Source of the DNA: Thermoanaerobacter kivui
GTDB lineage: Bacteria > Bacillota > Thermoanaerobacteria > Thermoanaerobacterales > Thermoanaerobacteraceae
DNA: 64,000 nt
Direction: 5' to 3'
Assembly (NCBI RefSeq): GCF_000763575.1
Contig: NZ_CP009170.1
Location: 1,947,501-2,011,500, forward strand
The notes under the pieces are model-generated. The model was not told the DNA's origin. It was given only the letters and a program-made list of their open reading frames with translations, and did not search any database. Shown here in pieces: positions 1 through 10,558 of this stretch; within the stretch, counting starts at the first letter, position 1; each line of letters starts with the position of its first letter. Position numbers and translations under genes: made by a program.

Positions 1-348
1 TCTTAACGCCATAAATACGGCGAGTTTTAGTCCGGCTGTAGTGATTTTTAGAGGTCCTAAGGTGTATAATGCCACCCCTCCGGGAGTAAAAAACATATTC
101 AATCCTACTGTAAGCAAAAGAATTATAATTATAGGCCTTAACCCTTTTAAGACATAGCCAAACGGTATTTTTGATATTGAAACTATTAAATATATATATA
201 CTAATACAAAGATATACCCTGAAAAGTTACTAATAAGAAAGATTGCTATTATGAATATAAAGGTAATTATCAATTTTATCCTAGGGTCTAAATTGTGCAC
301 AATAGAATCGCCCGGAATATACTGGCCAATTGTAATGTTTCTAAACAT
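1..348 (-). CDS. ecfT: EcfT, ECF transporter transmembrane subunit (partial, runs off window)
   Basis: This is the N-terminal 116 residues of the energy-coupling factor transmembrane protein, which couples the two ATPases to exchangeable substrate-binding S components for vitamin or metal uptake. The start carries the family motif [17 protein letters not shown], where EcfT proteins have a Gly-Ser-x-x-His-x-Leu-Asp-Pro-Arg signature. Hydrophobic membrane segments follow. The ATG overlaps the last 8 bases of ecfA2 (ATGTTTAG), so the two are translationally coupled. The C-terminal coupling helices lie beyond base 1. The gene order ecfA1-ecfA2-ecfT after rplQ is standard in Firmicutes and supports the call. 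Confidence 0.88.
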   Translation of the reverse strand, partial: MFRNITIGQYIPGDSIVHNLDPRIKLIITFIFIIAIFLISNFSGYIFVLVYIYLIVSISKIPFGYVLKGLRPIIIILLLTVGLNMFFTPGGVALYTLGPLKITTAGLKLAVFMALR

Positions 349-1201
349 TTTTAATCCCCCTGAGATAACGGGCTATATACTCTTTTGCTTCTTCCACAGT
401 CAAAACATCCTCTGGCACATCTATGCCTTTTTTTCGCAATTCTCTCGCAAGGTAAGTTATTTGTGGCACCCCTAAACCTATTTTTTCTAATTTCTCTGCT
501 TGCTTAAAAACCTCCCGTGGAGTTCCAATAAGTTCTATTCTACCTTTGTTCATAACTATGATTTTATCTGCAAATTTAGCTATATCTTCCATGCTATGGG
601 AAACTAAAATTGTTATCATGTTGTATTTGTCATGTATCTCTTTAATTTTATTCAATATCTCTTCTTTCCCTTTAGGATCAAGTCCCGCAGTCGGTTCATC
701 TAATATCAAAATTTTGGGCTTCATCGCCAGTATCCCTGCTATAGCAATTCTCCGCCTTTGACCGCCTGACACTTCAAAGGGGGATTTATCAGCTAATTCT
801 CTGCTAACCCCAACAATATCCATTGCTTCATATACTCTTTCTTCTATCTCCTCTTCACTTAAGCCTAAATTGATAGGTCCAAAAGCTATGTCTTTAAAAA
901 TAGTTTCTTCAAAAAGCTGATACTCTGGATACTGAAATACCAATCCTACTTCTTTTCTTACATCTTTTAGGCTTACACTCTTATCTGTTATATCTATTCC
1001 ATTTATATATATTTTACCAGAAGTAGGTTTTAAAAGACCGTTGAGATGCTGTATAAGTGTAGATTTTCCCGAACCTGTGTGCCCTATTATCCCTACAAAC
1101 TCTTTGTCCTGGATTTCAAAATTTATATCTTTTAAGGCTACTGTTTCATACGGCGTCCCCTCATTATACACAAAGCGCAAATTTTCTACGCGTATTGGCA
1201 T
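341..1201 (-). CDS. ecfA2: EcfA2, ECF transporter ATP-binding subunit
   Basis: This 286-residue ABC ATPase powers the ECF transporter at the inner face of the membrane as a heterodimer with EcfA1. Visible motifs are Walker [10 protein letters not shown] (residues 40-48), the Q-loop around FQYPEYQ (89-95), the signature VSGGQ (144-148) and Walker B ILILDEP (164-170). The C-terminal extension ending in [20 protein letters not shown] is typical of EcfA proteins and contacts EcfT. The start overlaps ecfA1 by 16 bases and the stop overlaps ecfT by 8, so the three form one tightly coupled unit. The transported substrate cannot be told, since no S component is in the window. Confidence 0.95.
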   Translation of the reverse strand: MPIRVENLRFVYNEGTPYETVALKDINFEIQDKEFVGIIGHTGSGKSTLIQHLNGLLKPTSGKIYINGIDITDKSVSLKDVRKEVGLVFQYPEYQLFEETIFKDIAFGPINLGLSEEEIEERVYEAMDIVGVSRELADKSPFEVSGGQRRRIAIAGILAMKPKILILDEPTAGLDPKGKEEILNKIKEIHDKYNMITILVSHSMEDIAKFADKIIVMNKGRIELIGTPREVFKQAEKLEKIGLGVPQITYLARELRKKGIDVPEDVLTVEEAKEYIARYLRGIKNV

Positions 1202-2025
1202 AAAAATCTCACCATTTCCTCCACAGTCAAGATATCGGTAGGGACGTCAAAGCCTTCTTCTTTTAGTTGATAAGCCAATTCTGTAACCTGGGGCACACTA
1301 AGGCCGATTTTTTTTAAAAGTTTTACTTCTTTAAAAACCTCCCTCGGAGTACCATCTAAGATTACTTTGCCATCATCCATCACAATGACCCTATCGGCAT
1401 TTACAGCTTCCTCCATGAAATGTGTTATTAATATTACAGTAATTCCTTCTTCTTTATTAAGTTTTTTGATTGTGGAGATGACTTCTCTTCTGCCAATAGG
1501 GTCAAGCATTGCAGTAGGCTCGTCTAAGACTATGCACTCCGGCTTCATTGCAATAATGCCGGCAATTGCTACTCTTTGCTTTTGTCCCCCTGAAAGCATA
1601 TGAGGAGCATAATCTTTATATTGCAGCATATCTACAACTTTTAGAGCATATTCTACTCTTTCTCTTATCTCATCTGGAGGAATCCCTAAGTTTTCGGGAC
1701 CAAAAGCAATATCCTCTTCTACTATAGCTGCTACTATTTGGTTATCAGGGTTTTGAAATACCAAACCTGCTGTCTGTCTTATGTCCCACAAAAGATTTTT
1801 GTCTTTTGTATCCATGCCTTTTACGTATACTTTCCCTTCTGTAGGCAATAACAGAGCATTAAAATGCTTAGCCAATGTTGATTTGCCAGAACCATTATGC
1901 CCTATTATAGCGATAAATTGCCCCTTTTCAAATTCCAAATTCAAATTTTTTAAGACTAATTGCTGCGTATCCTCGGATGACTGATACTTAAAGGACAAGT
2001 TTTTCGTAGTTATTATGTGTTCCAT
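1186..2025 (-). CDS. ecfA1: EcfA1, ECF transporter ATP-binding subunit
   Basis: This 279-residue ABC ATPase is the partner of EcfA2. Walker [10 protein letters not shown] is at residues 42-50, the Q-loop QNPDNQ at 91-96, the signature LSGGQ at 144-148 and Walker B CIVLDEP at 164-170. The Q-loop DNQ form is characteristic of EcfA1 rather than EcfA2. The ATG follows the Shine-Dalgarno AGAAGGTG. It is the first gene of the ecfA1-ecfA2-ecfT block and lies 82 bases after rplQ, with a terminator-like hairpin in that gap. Its expression may therefore depend on read-through from the ribosomal operon or on a promoter I could not identify. Confidence 0.95.
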   Translation of the reverse strand: MEHIITTKNLSFKYQSSEDTQQLVLKNLNLEFEKGQFIAIIGHNGSGKSTLAKHFNALLLPTEGKVYVKGMDTKDKNLLWDIRQTAGLVFQNPDNQIVAAIVEEDIAFGPENLGIPPDEIRERVEYALKVVDMLQYKDYAPHMLSGGQKQRVAIAGIIAMKPECIVLDEPTAMLDPIGRREVISTIKKLNKEEGITVILITHFMEEAVNADRVIVMDDGKVILDGTPREVFKEVKLLKKIGLSVPQVTELAYQLKEEGFDVPTDILTVEEMVRFLCQYA

Positions 2026-2060
2026 AGGGACACCTTCTTTGCATTGTGAACTTATCTATG

Positions 2061-2104
2061 AAAAATAGGGATTAAGTTCCGGCCACCAAACTTAACCCCT
2101 TTAA
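2061..2104 (-). terminator. Rho-independent terminator after rplQ
   Basis: On the minus strand an 11-bp stem (GGGGTTAAGTT paired with AACTTAATCCC, one G-U pair) with a 10-base loop is followed by CTATTTTTC. It lies immediately after the rplQ stop and plausibly ends the long ribosomal transcript before the ecf genes. Confidence 0.7.
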
Positions 2105-2107
2105 TTT

Positions 2108-2446
2108 CTACACCAATTCAATAATTACCAGTGGTGCGCCATCTCCTCTGCGAGGCCCAAGCTTTAGAATTCTTGTGTATCCACCTTGTCTATCTTTATA
2201 TTTTGGGGCTATTTCGTCAAACAATTTTTTTACAACACTTTCATCTAAGATATAAGCCAATGCCTGTCTTCTTGCGTGTAAATCGCCTCTTTTACCAAGA
2301 GTAATCATTTTTTCAGAAATGCTGCGAACTTCCTTCGCTCTAGCTTCTGTTGTTGTTATTCTTCCGTATTTTAAGAAATCTGTTACTAAATTTCTAAGCA
2401 TGGCTCTCCTTTGGTCAGAAGGACGCCCTAATTTTCTGTAGCCCAT
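2108..2446 (-). CDS. rplQ: Ribosomal protein L17
   Basis: This 112-residue protein of the large subunit binds near the peptide exit tunnel. The N-terminus [20 protein letters not shown] and the motif [10 protein letters not shown] are diagnostic of L17, and the length is normal for the short bacterial form. The ATG at 2446 is preferred over an in-frame TTG two codons upstream, because AAGGAGGG lies 7 bases before the ATG and overlaps the TTG. It is the last gene of the alpha operon, 13 bases after rpoA, followed by a terminator. Confidence 0.97.
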   Translation of the reverse strand: MGYRKLGRPSDQRRAMLRNLVTDFLKYGRITTTEARAKEVRSISEKMITLGKRGDLHARRQALAYILDESVVKKLFDEIAPKYKDRQGGYTRILKLGPRRGDGAPLVIIELV

Positions 2447-2459
2447 ATTCAACCCTCCT

Positions 2460-3407
2460 TCATTCGTCTGCCTTTTTTAAGCTGAGTCCTAATGCTTCAA
2501 GTTTTTGTTTAACTTCCTCAAGAGATTTTTTTCCTAAGTTTCTCACCTTCATCATTTCTTCCTCTGTCTTTTGAGTCAATTCCTGCACTGTATTTATACC
2601 AGCTCTTTTTAAACAATTATATGACCTGACAGATAGGTCCAATTCCTCAATCGTCATGTCAAGAGGCTTTTCGATTTTTTTTTCCGGCTTATCTACAAAA
2701 ATATCTGAACTTTTGTACTCTCCAGTAAAAGATATAAATTTTTGGAAGTATTTAATTAACATGTCAGAGGCCATACTAATAGCCTCTTTAGGAGTTACTG
2801 TTCCATTAGTCCATATTTCTAGTGTAAGTTTGTCATAATCTGTAACATGTCCCACACGGGTATTTTCTACGTTATAGCTTACCCTTTTTACTGGCGTGAA
2901 AATAGAGTCTACTGGAATAACCCCAATTGGCTGATTTGGCTCTTTGTTCTTATCAGAAGGTACATATCCTTTGCCTTTTACAAATACAATTTCCATGTGG
3001 AGCTTACCATCATCACTTAAAGTAGCAATATGGTGATTGGGGTTTAAAATTTCCAAATCCCCACCACCTACTATATGACCTGCAGTAACTTCTCCTTTAC
3101 CTTCAACATCAATTCTTGCAACTACAGGTTCGTCAGAATGTAATTTTGCAGCTACCTCTTTAAGGTTCAATATAATTTCTACTACATCTTCTTTTACTCC
3201 TGGTAATGTAGAAAACTCATGTAACACTCCATCTATTTTTACAGATTTAGGAGCAGCTCCAGGAAGCGAAGACAAAAGTACACGCCTTAAAGAATTACCT
3301 AAAGTTATTCCATAACCCCTCTCCAGAGGTTCTACTACAAATTTACCGTACGTCCCATCTTCCGTCTGTTCAACAATCTCTATTTTTGGTTCAATCATTT
3401 CAAACAT
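2460..3407 (-). CDS. rpoA: DNA-directed RNA polymerase alpha subunit
   Basis: This 315-residue alpha subunit dimerises to start RNA polymerase assembly and contacts promoter UP elements and activators. The N-terminal assembly domain (about residues 1-230) contains [20 protein letters not shown]. After a linker, the C-terminal domain (about 245-315) carries the helix-hairpin-helix segment [20 protein letters not shown]. The length matches Firmicute alpha subunits. The start at 3407 is 7 bases after GGAGGG. It sits between rpsD and rplQ as expected in the alpha operon. Confidence 0.98.
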   Translation of the reverse strand: MFEMIEPKIEIVEQTEDGTYGKFVVEPLERGYGITLGNSLRRVLLSSLPGAAPKSVKIDGVLHEFSTLPGVKEDVVEIILNLKEVAAKLHSDEPVVARIDVEGKGEVTAGHIVGGGDLEILNPNHHIATLSDDGKLHMEIVFVKGKGYVPSDKNKEPNQPIGVIPVDSIFTPVKRVSYNVENTRVGHVTDYDKLTLEIWTNGTVTPKEAISMASDMLIKYFQKFISFTGEYKSSDIFVDKPEKKIEKPLDMTIEELDLSVRSYNCLKRAGINTVQELTQKTEEEMMKVRNLGKKSLEEVKQKLEALGLSLKKADE

Positions 3408-3454
3408 AGTGAACCCTCCTTTTGGCTATTTTATGAGGGTAACCGATTATTATT

Positions 3455-4075
3455 TTACTTAGAATAAAGCTCAACAATCAAGTGCTCTTGGATAGGTAGA
3501 TCTATATGTTCTCTTCTTGGCATTGATACTACTCTACCTTCGAAGGCATCTTTATCGAGCTCCAGCCAATCTGGCACAGTTCGAGATACTTCTAAATTAT
3601 TCTTTATTAATTCCATTGAGCGGCTTTTTTCTCTCACTGCTATGACGTCACCTGGTTTTACTAAATAAGATGGTATGTCAACCTTTTTGCCATTTACCTC
3701 TATGTGTCCTTGACTTACAAGCTGTCTCGCTTGTGGACGAGATGCTGCAAATCCAAGTCTAAATACTACATTATCAAGACGCCTTTCTAAAAGTTGCAGC
3801 AAGTTTTCGCCAGTGATTCCCTTCATTCTTTCTGCTTCTTCATAATATCTGACAAATTGTCTCTCTAAAACGCCATAATACCTTTTTAATTTTTGCTTTT
3901 CTCTCAATTGCATAGCGTAGTTTGTAAGCTTCTTTTTGTTTTGTCCGTGTTGGCCTGGAGCATATGCCCTCCTTGTAAAAGGACATTTATCTGTATAACA
4001 TTTATCACCTTTCAAATATAATTTCATACCTTCTCTTCTGCATAATCTGCATGTAGGTCCTGTGTATCTTCCCAT
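3455..4075 (-). CDS. rpsD: Ribosomal protein S4, zinc-binding form
   Basis: This 206-residue primary 16S rRNA binding protein helps nucleate the 30S subunit. Four cysteines (C9, C12, C26, C31) form a zinc site, so this is the C+ variant. An S4 RNA-binding domain follows, with [20 protein letters not shown] in the middle of the protein. The start follows GAGGAGGTG. It lies between rpsK and rpoA. S4 represses its own operon in many bacteria, but I could not identify a leader structure for it here. Confidence 0.98.
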   Translation of the reverse strand: MGRYTGPTCRLCRREGMKLYLKGDKCYTDKCPFTRRAYAPGQHGQNKKKLTNYAMQLREKQKLKRYYGVLERQFVRYYEEAERMKGITGENLLQLLERRLDNVVFRLGFAASRPQARQLVSQGHIEVNGKKVDIPSYLVKPGDVIAVREKSRSMELIKNNLEVSRTVPDWLELDKDAFEGRVVSMPRREHIDLPIQEHLIVELYSK

Positions 4076-4087
4076 ATTTGCACCTCC

Positions 4088-4480
4088 TCATACTCTTCTT
4101 CTCTTTGGCGGTCTGCAACCGTTGTGTGGAATTGGTGTTACGTCTTTTATAAGACTTACTTCAAGGCCAGCCGCCTGTAAAGCTCTTATTGCTGCTTCTC
4201 TACCTGCACCAGGTCCTTTTACATACACATCGACAGTCTTCATACCGTGTTCCATGGCTGATTTTGCAGCCGACTCTGCAGCCATTTGTGCCGCAAAAGG
4301 TGTAGATTTTCTTGAACCTTTAAATCCTATTGTACCAGCACTTGCCCAAGAAATTGTATTTCCGGCAGGGTCTGTTATGGTTACAATTGTATTATTAAAC
4401 GTAGAATGGATATGTGCCACTCCGCGCTCTACGTGTTTTTTCTCACGCCTTCTTGTAGCTCTTTTAACTTTTTTAGCCAT
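4088..4480 (-). CDS. rpsK: Ribosomal protein S11
   Basis: This 130-residue protein sits on the platform of the 30S subunit and helps form the site for mRNA and the Shine-Dalgarno helix. The motifs [17 protein letters not shown] and [13 protein letters not shown], and the basic tail [12 protein letters not shown], are invariant in S11. It starts after AAGGAGGG, 17 bases downstream of rpsM, and is followed by rpsD. Length and order are entirely standard. Confidence 0.98.
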   Translation of the reverse strand: MAKKVKRATRRREKKHVERGVAHIHSTFNNTIVTITDPAGNTISWASAGTIGFKGSRKSTPFAAQMAAESAAKSAMEHGMKTVDVYVKGPGAGREAAIRALQAAGLEVSLIKDVTPIPHNGCRPPKRRRV

Positions 4481-4497
4481 TAATTTCCCTCCTTATT

Positions 4498-4866
4498 TTA
4501 CTTCTTCTTTTTAGCCACAGTCTTTCTTGGCCCTTTTCTCGTTCTAGCATTTGTTCTTGTCCTTTGGCCTCTTACAGGTAAACCTCTTTTATGCCTTATG
4601 CCTCTGTAGCATCCTATATCCATTAATCTTTTTATGTTTAAAGCTACTTCTTTTCTTAGGTCACCTTCAACTTTGTATTCTTTATCAATTATCTCTCTGA
4701 GCCTTGAAACTTCTTCTTCTGTCAAGTCCTTAACCCTTGTATCGGGGTTTACTCCTGCTTTAGCAAGAATCTCATTTGAACGGGAACGGCCTATGCCATA
4801 TATATATGTCAACGCAATTTCTATTCTTTTGTCCCTTGGTAAGTCAACACCTGCTATTCTCGCCAT
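4498..4866 (-). CDS. rpsM: Ribosomal protein S13
   Basis: This 122-residue protein of the 30S head contacts the P-site tRNA and bridges to the 50S subunit. The start [20 protein letters not shown], the helix-hairpin-helix region [14 protein letters not shown], and the motif [19 protein letters not shown] near the lysine-rich tail identify it. It follows rpmJ by 11 bases, with AGGAGGTG upstream. The order rpmJ-rpsM-rpsK-rpsD-rpoA-rplQ is the typical alpha operon. Confidence 0.98.
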   Translation of the reverse strand: MARIAGVDLPRDKRIEIALTYIYGIGRSRSNEILAKAGVNPDTRVKDLTEEEVSRLREIIDKEYKVEGDLRKEVALNIKRLMDIGCYRGIRHKRGLPVRGQRTRTNARTRKGPRKTVAKKKK

Positions 4867-4877
4867 TTTTACACCTC

Positions 4878-5006
<129 letters not shown>

Positions 5007-5009
5007 TTA

Positions 5010-5228
5010 TCACTTTCCACGCCATACAATTCTTCCTCGACTTAAATCATAAGGAGACAATTCTACTGTTACTCTGTCTCCAGGAAGTATCCGTATAAAA
5101 TTCATTCTAAGTTTTCCAGAAACATGAGCTAGTACTTTGTGCCCATTATCTAATTGTACTTGAAACATGGCATTCGGTAAAGCCTCTACAACTGTGCCCT
5201 CAACTTCAATAACATCATCTTTTGCCAA
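5010..5228 (-). CDS. infA: Translation initiation factor IF-1
   Basis: This 72-residue single-OB-fold protein occupies the ribosomal A site during initiation. The sequence begins [20 protein letters not shown] and includes [20 protein letters not shown] and [10 protein letters not shown], all highly conserved in IF-1. The length is exactly that of the family. It sits between a KOW-domain gene and rpmJ, as in related clostridia. Confidence 0.98.
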   Translation of the reverse strand: MAKDDVIEVEGTVVEALPNAMFQVQLDNGHKVLAHVSGKLRMNFIRILPGDRVTVELSPYDLSRGRIVWRGK

Positions 5229-5252
5229 GGATATCCATTCCTCCTTATTGAC

Positions 5253-5519
5253 TCAGGATTTATAAGGTTCTAAAGCTTTCTTTATTTCTTTATTAGTCAA
5301 GTTATCCCCTTTGAGGATTTTGTCTTTAATTTGCGTAAGAACCTCGTTATATCGTTGAAGATGCTTAATCTTTTTCTTTTTTGGTTTTTCTATTTTCCTT
5401 AAATCCCCATCTGATATAAGCACATGATTATCGTCAAATTTTCCCACTACTACAAAAACTCTACCTTTATCCCGTCCAGCCTTGCTGCGCACAATCTGAC
5501 CAATTTGCAAGTCATCCAT
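5253..5519 (-). CDS. Small KOW-domain RNA-binding protein
   Basis: This 88-residue basic protein begins MDDLQIGQIVRSKAGRDKGR. The GxIVxSKAGRDKG segment is a KOW motif like that in L24, L14e-type proteins and NusG. A strongly basic stretch, KIEKPKKKKIKHLQRYNEVL, follows at about residues 43-62. The ATG at 5519 is chosen because AGAGGTG lies 9 bases upstream; an in-frame GTG at 5531 is part of that ribosome-binding site. Homologues occur between map and infA in thermophilic clostridia. The precise role is not established; association with the ribosome is inferred from context. Confidence 0.85.
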   Translation of the reverse strand: MDDLQIGQIVRSKAGRDKGRVFVVVGKFDDNHVLISDGDLRKIEKPKKKKIKHLQRYNEVLTQIKDKILKGDNLTNKEIKKALEPYKS

Positions 5520-5534
5520 TAATAAATTCACCTC

Positions 5535-6281
5535 TTATAAAATGGTCAGTATTTCTGGGTCCCCATCCGTAATAACAATAGTATTTTCGTAATGGGCTGA
5601 TAAACTGCCATCAACAGTCACTACTGTCCAATTATCTTCTAATGTTCTTACTGCATAATGTCCCGCATTTACCATCGGTTCTATAGCAAGGCACATACCT
5701 CTTTTTAATCTAGGCCCTCTTCCAGGGGGACCAAAATTAGGAATCTGTGGATCTTCATGCATTTTTATGCCTATCCCATGTCCAACATATTCTCTTACTA
5801 CTGAAAAGCCATGACTTTCTACATAAGTTTGTATTGCGTGAGAAATATCAGATAACCTATTCCCTTCTCTCGCGTATTTTATACCCTCAAAAAAGCTGTT
5901 TTTGGTTACTTCTATGAGTTTTTGAGCCTCAGCAGAAATCTCCCCTACAGCAAAGGTCCTGGCAGCATCTGCATTATAACCGTTATACGAGGCTCCCACG
6001 TCTATACTTATAATATCGCCTTCTTTGAGCTTTCTTAAACTTGGTATACCATGAACTACTTCTTCATTCACTGAGGCGCAAATAGTAGCAGGAAAACCAT
6101 ACAACCCCTTAAAGGCAGGTTTGCAACTATTTTTTATGATAAACTCCTCTGCAATCTTATCCAATTCAATGGTCGTTATCCCTGGCTTAATCTGTTTTTC
6201 AAGAATTTCAAACAACTTAGCAATTACCTTGCCAGCTATCCGCATCAATTCAATTTCGTGGTTAGATTTAATATATATCAT
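5535..6281 (-). CDS. map: Methionine aminopeptidase, type I
   Basis: This 248-residue metalloenzyme removes the N-terminal methionine from nascent proteins. The pita-bread fold motifs are visible: [19 protein letters not shown] supplies two aspartate metal ligands, [20 protein letters not shown] the histidine, and [10 protein letters not shown] with the later [10 protein letters not shown] the glutamates. There is no N-terminal zinc-finger extension, so it is the short type Ia form. The start overlaps the adk stop by 4 bases (ATGA). It is in the usual secY-adk-map order. Confidence 0.97.
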   Translation of the reverse strand: MIYIKSNHEIELMRIAGKVIAKLFEILEKQIKPGITTIELDKIAEEFIIKNSCKPAFKGLYGFPATICASVNEEVVHGIPSLRKLKEGDIISIDVGASYNGYNADAARTFAVGEISAEAQKLIEVTKNSFFEGIKYAREGNRLSDISHAIQTYVESHGFSVVREYVGHGIGIKMHEDPQIPNFGPPGRGPRLKRGMCLAIEPMVNAGHYAVRTLEDNWTVVTVDGSLSAHYENTIVITDGDPEILTIL

Positions 6282-6931
6282 CTACTGTCGTCTCCTAAAG
6301 ATCTTTTAATGCTTTCAAACACTTCTTCTACAGATTTGTTTCCATCAATATTTATTAAAATTTTCTTTCTGGTGTAATATTCAATCAACGGTTTTGTTTG
6401 ACTGTCATAAACTTCCAATCTTTTTAAAACAGATTCTATTTTATCATCCGAACGCTGTATCAATTGAGTACCACATTTGTCGCATACATTGTCCACAGCT
6501 GGAGGAGAATTTTTTATATGATATGTCGCACCACAGTTGGGACAAATTCTTCTGCCCGTAATCCTTTCAATTAATACATCTCTATCAACCTCAATATTTA
6601 ACACACAATTCAAAGAATTGCCTTGCTTTTCCAGGAATCTATCTAATTCTTCCGCTTGAGAAACATTCCTGGGATAGCCGTCCAACAAAAACCCTTTTTT
6701 ACAGTCTTCTTTTTCTAATCTATCTTCTACTATTCTGTTAGTAACTTCATCGGGGACCAATAATCCTTTATCCATATACTCTTTTGCTAGTTTTCCCAAA
6801 TCAGTATTGTCTCTTAAGTTTTGTCTGAAAATATCTCCTGTTGATATATGAGGAATGTTAAACTCCTTAGCAATTTTCACGGCTTGTGTTCCTTTGCCAG
6901 CACCTGGGGGTCCCAAAAGTATTACTCTCAT
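6278..6931 (-). CDS. adk: Adenylate kinase, zinc-LID form
   Basis: This 217-residue enzyme interconverts ATP plus AMP and two ADP. The P-loop GPPGAGKGT is at residues 7-15. The AMP-binding segment ISTGDIFRQ and the FLLDGYPR motif follow. The LID domain carries four cysteines (C130, C133, C150, C153) that bind a structural zinc, as in thermophilic Gram-positive adenylate kinases. It lies 16 bases after secY and overlaps map, so it is part of the spc transcript. Confidence 0.98.
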   Translation of the reverse strand: MRVILLGPPGAGKGTQAVKIAKEFNIPHISTGDIFRQNLRDNTDLGKLAKEYMDKGLLVPDEVTNRIVEDRLEKEDCKKGFLLDGYPRNVSQAEELDRFLEKQGNSLNCVLNIEVDRDVLIERITGRRICPNCGATYHIKNSPPAVDNVCDKCGTQLIQRSDDKIESVLKRLEVYDSQTKPLIEYYTRKKILINIDGNKSVEEVFESIKRSLGDDSR

Positions 6932-6947
6932 AACACTTCCCCCTTAT

Positions 6948-8204
6948 TTATTTTAAAAATCCTTGATAGTTTCTCATAATAAGGTGACCTTCAATTTGTT
7001 TCATAGTATCGAGGGCCACACCTACTGCAATCAAAAGCGCTGTACCACCAAAGTAAAGCTGTAAACCCGTAATGTTCATCAAAATTACAGGCATTGTAGC
7101 AATAAACGCTAAAAACACAGCTCCTACGAAAGTAACTCTGTTTAACACTCTTGTAATATAATCCGTGGTAGGTTTCCCCGGCCTTATTCCTGGTATAAAA
7201 CCACCATATTTTTTCAAGTTATCTGAAATTTCTACTGGATTAAATATTACTGCCGTGTAGAAATACGTAAAACCTATAATTAGTAAGATATCCAAAATAT
7301 TGTATATCAAACCATTGGTGCTAAGCCATTTTTGTACAAAGTTGTAAAACGTTGAGCGTGGGAAAAAGGCAGCCACTTGTTGTGGAAATTGTAGTAGTGA
7401 CAAAGCAAATATAATAGGTATAACCCCTGCCATATTTATTCTTATAGGTATGTGAGTACTCTGACCACCATAAACTCTTCTTCCTACAACTCTTTTAGCA
7501 TATTGCACAGGAATCCTTCTCTGGCCTTCTGTAGCCAGTATTATCAGCACTATCATCACAAGCTCTGCCAGCACAAAAGCAATAGCCCCAAAAATATTTG
7601 CTGTTCCAGCATGTATATACTCTACAGTGAGATAAACCATATTAGGAATTCTTGATACTATCCCTGCAAAAATTATCAGTGAACTCCCATTACCTATTCC
7701 ATTTTCTGTTATTCTTTCGCCTAGCCACATGAGAAAAGCTGTACCTGCCGTCAAGGTTATAACAATTACGGACAAGTTAAAAAATGTCGGATTGATAACT
7801 GCAGCCCTAAGCCCAAAAGTCATTCCTATAGCCTGTATCAAAGCAAGTACTACCGTTAAATACCTAGTATACTGAGCAATTTTCTTTCTTCCTTCTTCTC
7901 CTTCCTTTGCTAATTGCTCAAGTGATGGAATAGCTATTGTAAGTAGCTGCATTATAATCGAGGCATTGATGTAAGGTATAATGCTCATCGCAAAAATGGT
8001 AAATTCGCGAAAAGCACCACCTGATATTATGTCAAAAAATCCAAACAATTGACCTTGACCAAGTATGTGAGCAATCTGCTTTGGGTCAACTCCTGGCACA
8101 GGAATATGAGACCCAAGCCTGAATATTACAAGCATGCCTACTGTATAAAGTATCCTTTTTCTTATATCATCGACCTTCCACGCGCTGACAAGGGTTTGAA
8201 ACAC
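6948..8204 (-). CDS. secY: Protein translocase subunit SecY
   Basis: This 418-residue integral membrane protein is the channel of the Sec translocase. About ten hydrophobic helices are apparent. Diagnostic motifs include the plug region GQLFGFFDIISGGAFREFTI, the loop RRIPVQYAKRVVGR and the C-terminal GTALLIAVGVALDTMKQIEG. The start MFQTLVSAWKVDDIRKRIL is typical. It is one base downstream of rplO, so translation is probably coupled. It works with SecE, encoded at 32352-32549. Confidence 0.98.
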   Translation of the reverse strand: MFQTLVSAWKVDDIRKRILYTVGMLVIFRLGSHIPVPGVDPKQIAHILGQGQLFGFFDIISGGAFREFTIFAMSIIPYINASIIMQLLTIAIPSLEQLAKEGEEGRKKIAQYTRYLTVVLALIQAIGMTFGLRAAVINPTFFNLSVIVITLTAGTAFLMWLGERITENGIGNGSSLIIFAGIVSRIPNMVYLTVEYIHAGTANIFGAIAFVLAELVMIVLIILATEGQRRIPVQYAKRVVGRRVYGGQSTHIPIRINMAGVIPIIFALSLLQFPQQVAAFFPRSTFYNFVQKWLSTNGLIYNILDILLIIGFTYFYTAVIFNPVEISDNLKKYGGFIPGIRPGKPTTDYITRVLNRVTFVGAVFLAFIATMPVILMNITGLQLYFGGTALLIAVGVALDTMKQIEGHLIMRNYQGFLK

Positions 8205-8205
8205 T

Positions 8206-8649
8206 CTATATCACCTCTGCCTTTCCCCCAACGGCTTGTATTTTTTCAATGGCACTTTGACTGAATTTATGAGCCCTAACAGTGAATTTTTTGCTTAAAT
8301 CTCCGTCACCTAATATTTTAACCCCATCTTTTACATCTTTAATTATACCACTTTCTATTAAAATTTCAGGAGTAATTACCGCTCCATCCTCAAACCTTTC
8401 TTCTAAAGTTCCAACATTTACAATTGCATATTCTTTTTTGAATATGTTAGTAAAACCTCTTTTTGGGAGTCTTCTTGTAAGTGGCATTTGGCCTCCTTCA
8501 AAGCCTGGACGCACTCCACCGCCACTTCTCGCTTTTTGACCTTTTTGTCCTCTGCCTGATGTTTTACCGTGCCCTGAACCGATTCCTCTACCTACTCTTT
8601 TTCTCTCACGTCTTGCTCCTTCTGCTGGTTTTAAATCGTGGAGTCTCAT
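8206..8649 (-). CDS. rplO: Ribosomal protein L15
   Basis: This 147-residue large-subunit protein has a glycine- and arginine-rich extended N-terminus, [20 protein letters not shown], followed by [21 protein letters not shown] globular C-terminal domain begins around residue 65. It follows rpsE by only 30 bases. In most Firmicutes rpmD (L30) lies between rpsE and rplO; here there is no room for it. The start is preceded by AGGAGGTG. Confidence 0.98.
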   Translation of the reverse strand: MRLHDLKPAEGARRERKRVGRGIGSGHGKTSGRGQKGQKARSGGGVRPGFEGGQMPLTRRLPKRGFTNIFKKEYAIVNVGTLEERFEDGAVITPEILIESGIIKDVKDGVKILGDGDLSKKFTVRAHKFSQSAIEKIQAVGGKAEVI

Positions 8650-8679
8650 CTTTGCACCTCCTACATAAAGTTTGTCGAT

Positions 8680-9183
8680 TTATTCAAACAATTGGCTTAC
8701 TGGAATTCCGCGTAATCTTGCTACTTCTTCAGCTGTTCTCAATTTTTTCAGCCCTTCTATTGTCGCATAAACCATATTAGTTGCATTAGAAGAACCGAGT
8801 GACTTTGTCAAAACGTCTTTTATACCTGCGGACTCAAGAACGGCACGCACAGGTCCTCCTGCAATAACTCCAGTACCTTCTTTAGCAGGTTTTAAAAGTA
8901 CTTTTCCAGCGCCAAATTCCCCTATGACTTCATGGGGAATAGTAGTACCTACAATTGGAACCTTAATTAAGTGTTTTTTTGCATCCTCTATAGCTTTTCT
9001 AATTGCGTCTGGAATTTCTACAGCTTTACCTCTTCCTACTCCTACATAGCCCTTTTCTGCATCGCCAACTACAACTGTGACGCTAAATCTAAAATTTCTT
9101 CCGCCCTTCACAACTTTTGCAACACGATTTATGCTTACGACTCTTTCTTTTAAATCGAGCTTAGTCCAATCAACTCGAGCCAT
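8680..9183 (-). CDS. rpsE: Ribosomal protein S5
   Basis: This 167-residue protein at the mRNA entry channel is involved in decoding fidelity and helicase activity. The N-terminal double-stranded RNA binding domain has [20 protein letters not shown], and the C-terminal domain has [19 protein letters not shown] and [17 protein letters not shown]. It follows rplR by 16 bases. Downstream, instead of rpmD, comes rplO after a 30-base gap that contains only the rplO ribosome-binding site. Confidence 0.98.
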   Translation of the reverse strand: MARVDWTKLDLKERVVSINRVAKVVKGGRNFRFSVTVVVGDAEKGYVGVGRGKAVEIPDAIRKAIEDAKKHLIKVPIVGTTIPHEVIGEFGAGKVLLKPAKEGTGVIAGGPVRAVLESAGIKDVLTKSLGSSNATNMVYATIEGLKKLRTAEEVARLRGIPVSQLFE

Positions 9184-9199
9184 TCATTTCCCTCCTCGT

Positions 9200-9568
9200 T
9201 TAGAAATTTAACCCTGCTTCTCTTGCAGCATCAGCCAATTCTTTAACTACACCGTGGTAGAGGTATCCGCCTCTATCAAAAACTACATCTTTTATACCTT
9301 TTTCTAAAGCCCTCTTAGCAATTAATTGACCTACCAATTTTGCAGATTGCTTATTTGCTCCTTTAGCAATGCCTCTTAGTTCAGGGTCCAAAGTAGATGC
9401 ATGAACAAGAGTATGCCCTTTAGTATCATCGATAATTTGCACATAAATGTGTTTCAGACTTCTAAATACATTAAGTCGCGGCCTTTCCGGTGTACCAAAG
9501 ACCTTTTTTCTAACTCTTAAATGACGTCTTTTTCTTAATTCGTTCCTATTTGGTTTTATAATCATCAT
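9200..9568 (-). CDS. rplR: Ribosomal protein L18
   Basis: This 122-residue protein binds 5S rRNA together with L5 and L25. The basic N-terminus, which includes [20 protein letters not shown], precedes the motif [18 protein letters not shown] and the C-terminal [20 protein letters not shown]. Two adjacent ATG codons are possible starts and differ by one residue. It lies between rplF and rpsE, 8 bases after rplF. Confidence 0.97.
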   Translation of the reverse strand: MMIIKPNRNELRKRRHLRVRKKVFGTPERPRLNVFRSLKHIYVQIIDDTKGHTLVHASTLDPELRGIAKGANKQSAKLVGQLIAKRALEKGIKDVVFDRGGYLYHGVVKELADAAREAGLNF

Positions 9569-9576
9569 CTCACCCC

Positions 9577-10119
9577 TTACTTCTTGCCAGTTTTACCTTC
9601 TTTTAGTCTTACAACTTCGCCTACATATCTAATGCCCTTGCCTTGATAAGCATCAGGCTCACGGACTCTTCTAATATTTGCAGCAACTTGCCCAACTTTT
9701 TCCTTGTCACAACCCCTTACGATTATCTTGTTATTCCCTTCCACTATAATTTCAATACCTAGTTCTTCTTCTATTTCTACGGGATGGGAATATCCTACAT
9801 TTAAGACCAATTTTTTTCCTTGCTTAGCAGCACGGTATCCAACGCCTACTATTTCTAAAGCCTTTTCAAAGCCTTCACTTACACCTTTTACCATATTTGC
9901 AATTATCGCTCTTGTCGTTCCGTGAAGGGCTCTTTCTTCTTTATCATCACCATTTCTTGTCACAATGACTTTATTATCTTTTACATCTATATTAACAAGC
10001 GGTGAAAATTTCTTCTCTAATGTACCTTTGCTCCCCTTAACAACAACTACATTACCCGGATTTACTTTAACTTCTACTCCTTTTGGTATTTCTATAGGTA
10101 ATCTTCCTATTCTAGACAC
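9577..10119 (-). CDS. rplF: Ribosomal protein L6
   Basis: This 180-residue protein near the factor-binding site has two related L6 domains. It starts [20 protein letters not shown]. The C-terminal half contains [19 protein letters not shown] and the signature [20 protein letters not shown]. Length and position between rpsH and rplR are normal. The stop is 8 bases before the rplR start. Confidence 0.98.
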   Translation of the reverse strand: MSRIGRLPIEIPKGVEVKVNPGNVVVVKGSKGTLEKKFSPLVNIDVKDNKVIVTRNGDDKEERALHGTTRAIIANMVKGVSEGFEKALEIVGVGYRAAKQGKKLVLNVGYSHPVEIEEELGIEIIVEGNNKIIVRGCDKEKVGQVAANIRRVREPDAYQGKGIRYVGEVVRLKEGKTGKK

Positions 10120-10141
10120 TATTCACACCTCCTTACTGAAA

Positions 10142-10540
10142 TTACCAGATGTAGCAAATGACTTCTCCTCCAACTCCTGCTTTTCTTGCTTCTTTATCTG
10201 TCATTATCCCTTTGGAAGTTGAAATGATAGCTATACCTAAACCTCCTAATACACGGGGCAATTCGTCGTGTCTTGCATATACTCTCAAGCCAGGCTTACT
10301 TATTCTCTTTAAGCCAGATATAACTCTTTCTTTATTTGGTCCGTACTTCAATGTCAATTTGAGGATGCCTTGTTTTCCATCATCTATTTCTTCCACTGCT
10401 TTTATAAAACCTTCTTTTAGCATAATCATTGCAATGGCTCTTTTCACATTTGAAGCAGGTATTTCTACGGTCTCATGTCTTGCAATATTTGCATTTCTAA
10501 TGCGAGTAAGCATATCTGCTATAGGATCTGTCATTACCAT
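10142..10540 (-). CDS. rpsH: Ribosomal protein S8
   Basis: This 132-residue protein binds the central domain of 16S rRNA; in some bacteria it represses the spc operon. The start [20 protein letters not shown] follows GGGGAGGT at good spacing. The C-terminus holds the signature [20 protein letters not shown]. It lies 18 bases after rpsN. No S8-binding operator was recognised. Confidence 0.98.
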   Translation of the reverse strand: MVMTDPIADMLTRIRNANIARHETVEIPASNVKRAIAMIMLKEGFIKAVEEIDDGKQGILKLTLKYGPNKERVISGLKRISKPGLRVYARHDELPRVLGGLGIAIISTSKGIMTDKEARKAGVGGEVICYIW

Positions 10541-10558
10541 TGTACTACCTCCCCTCTT

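Noticed and set aside
4062..4514. A 150-codon plus-strand frame opposite rpsK
   Set aside because: It is a shadow of a highly conserved ribosomal gene, with no start signals.
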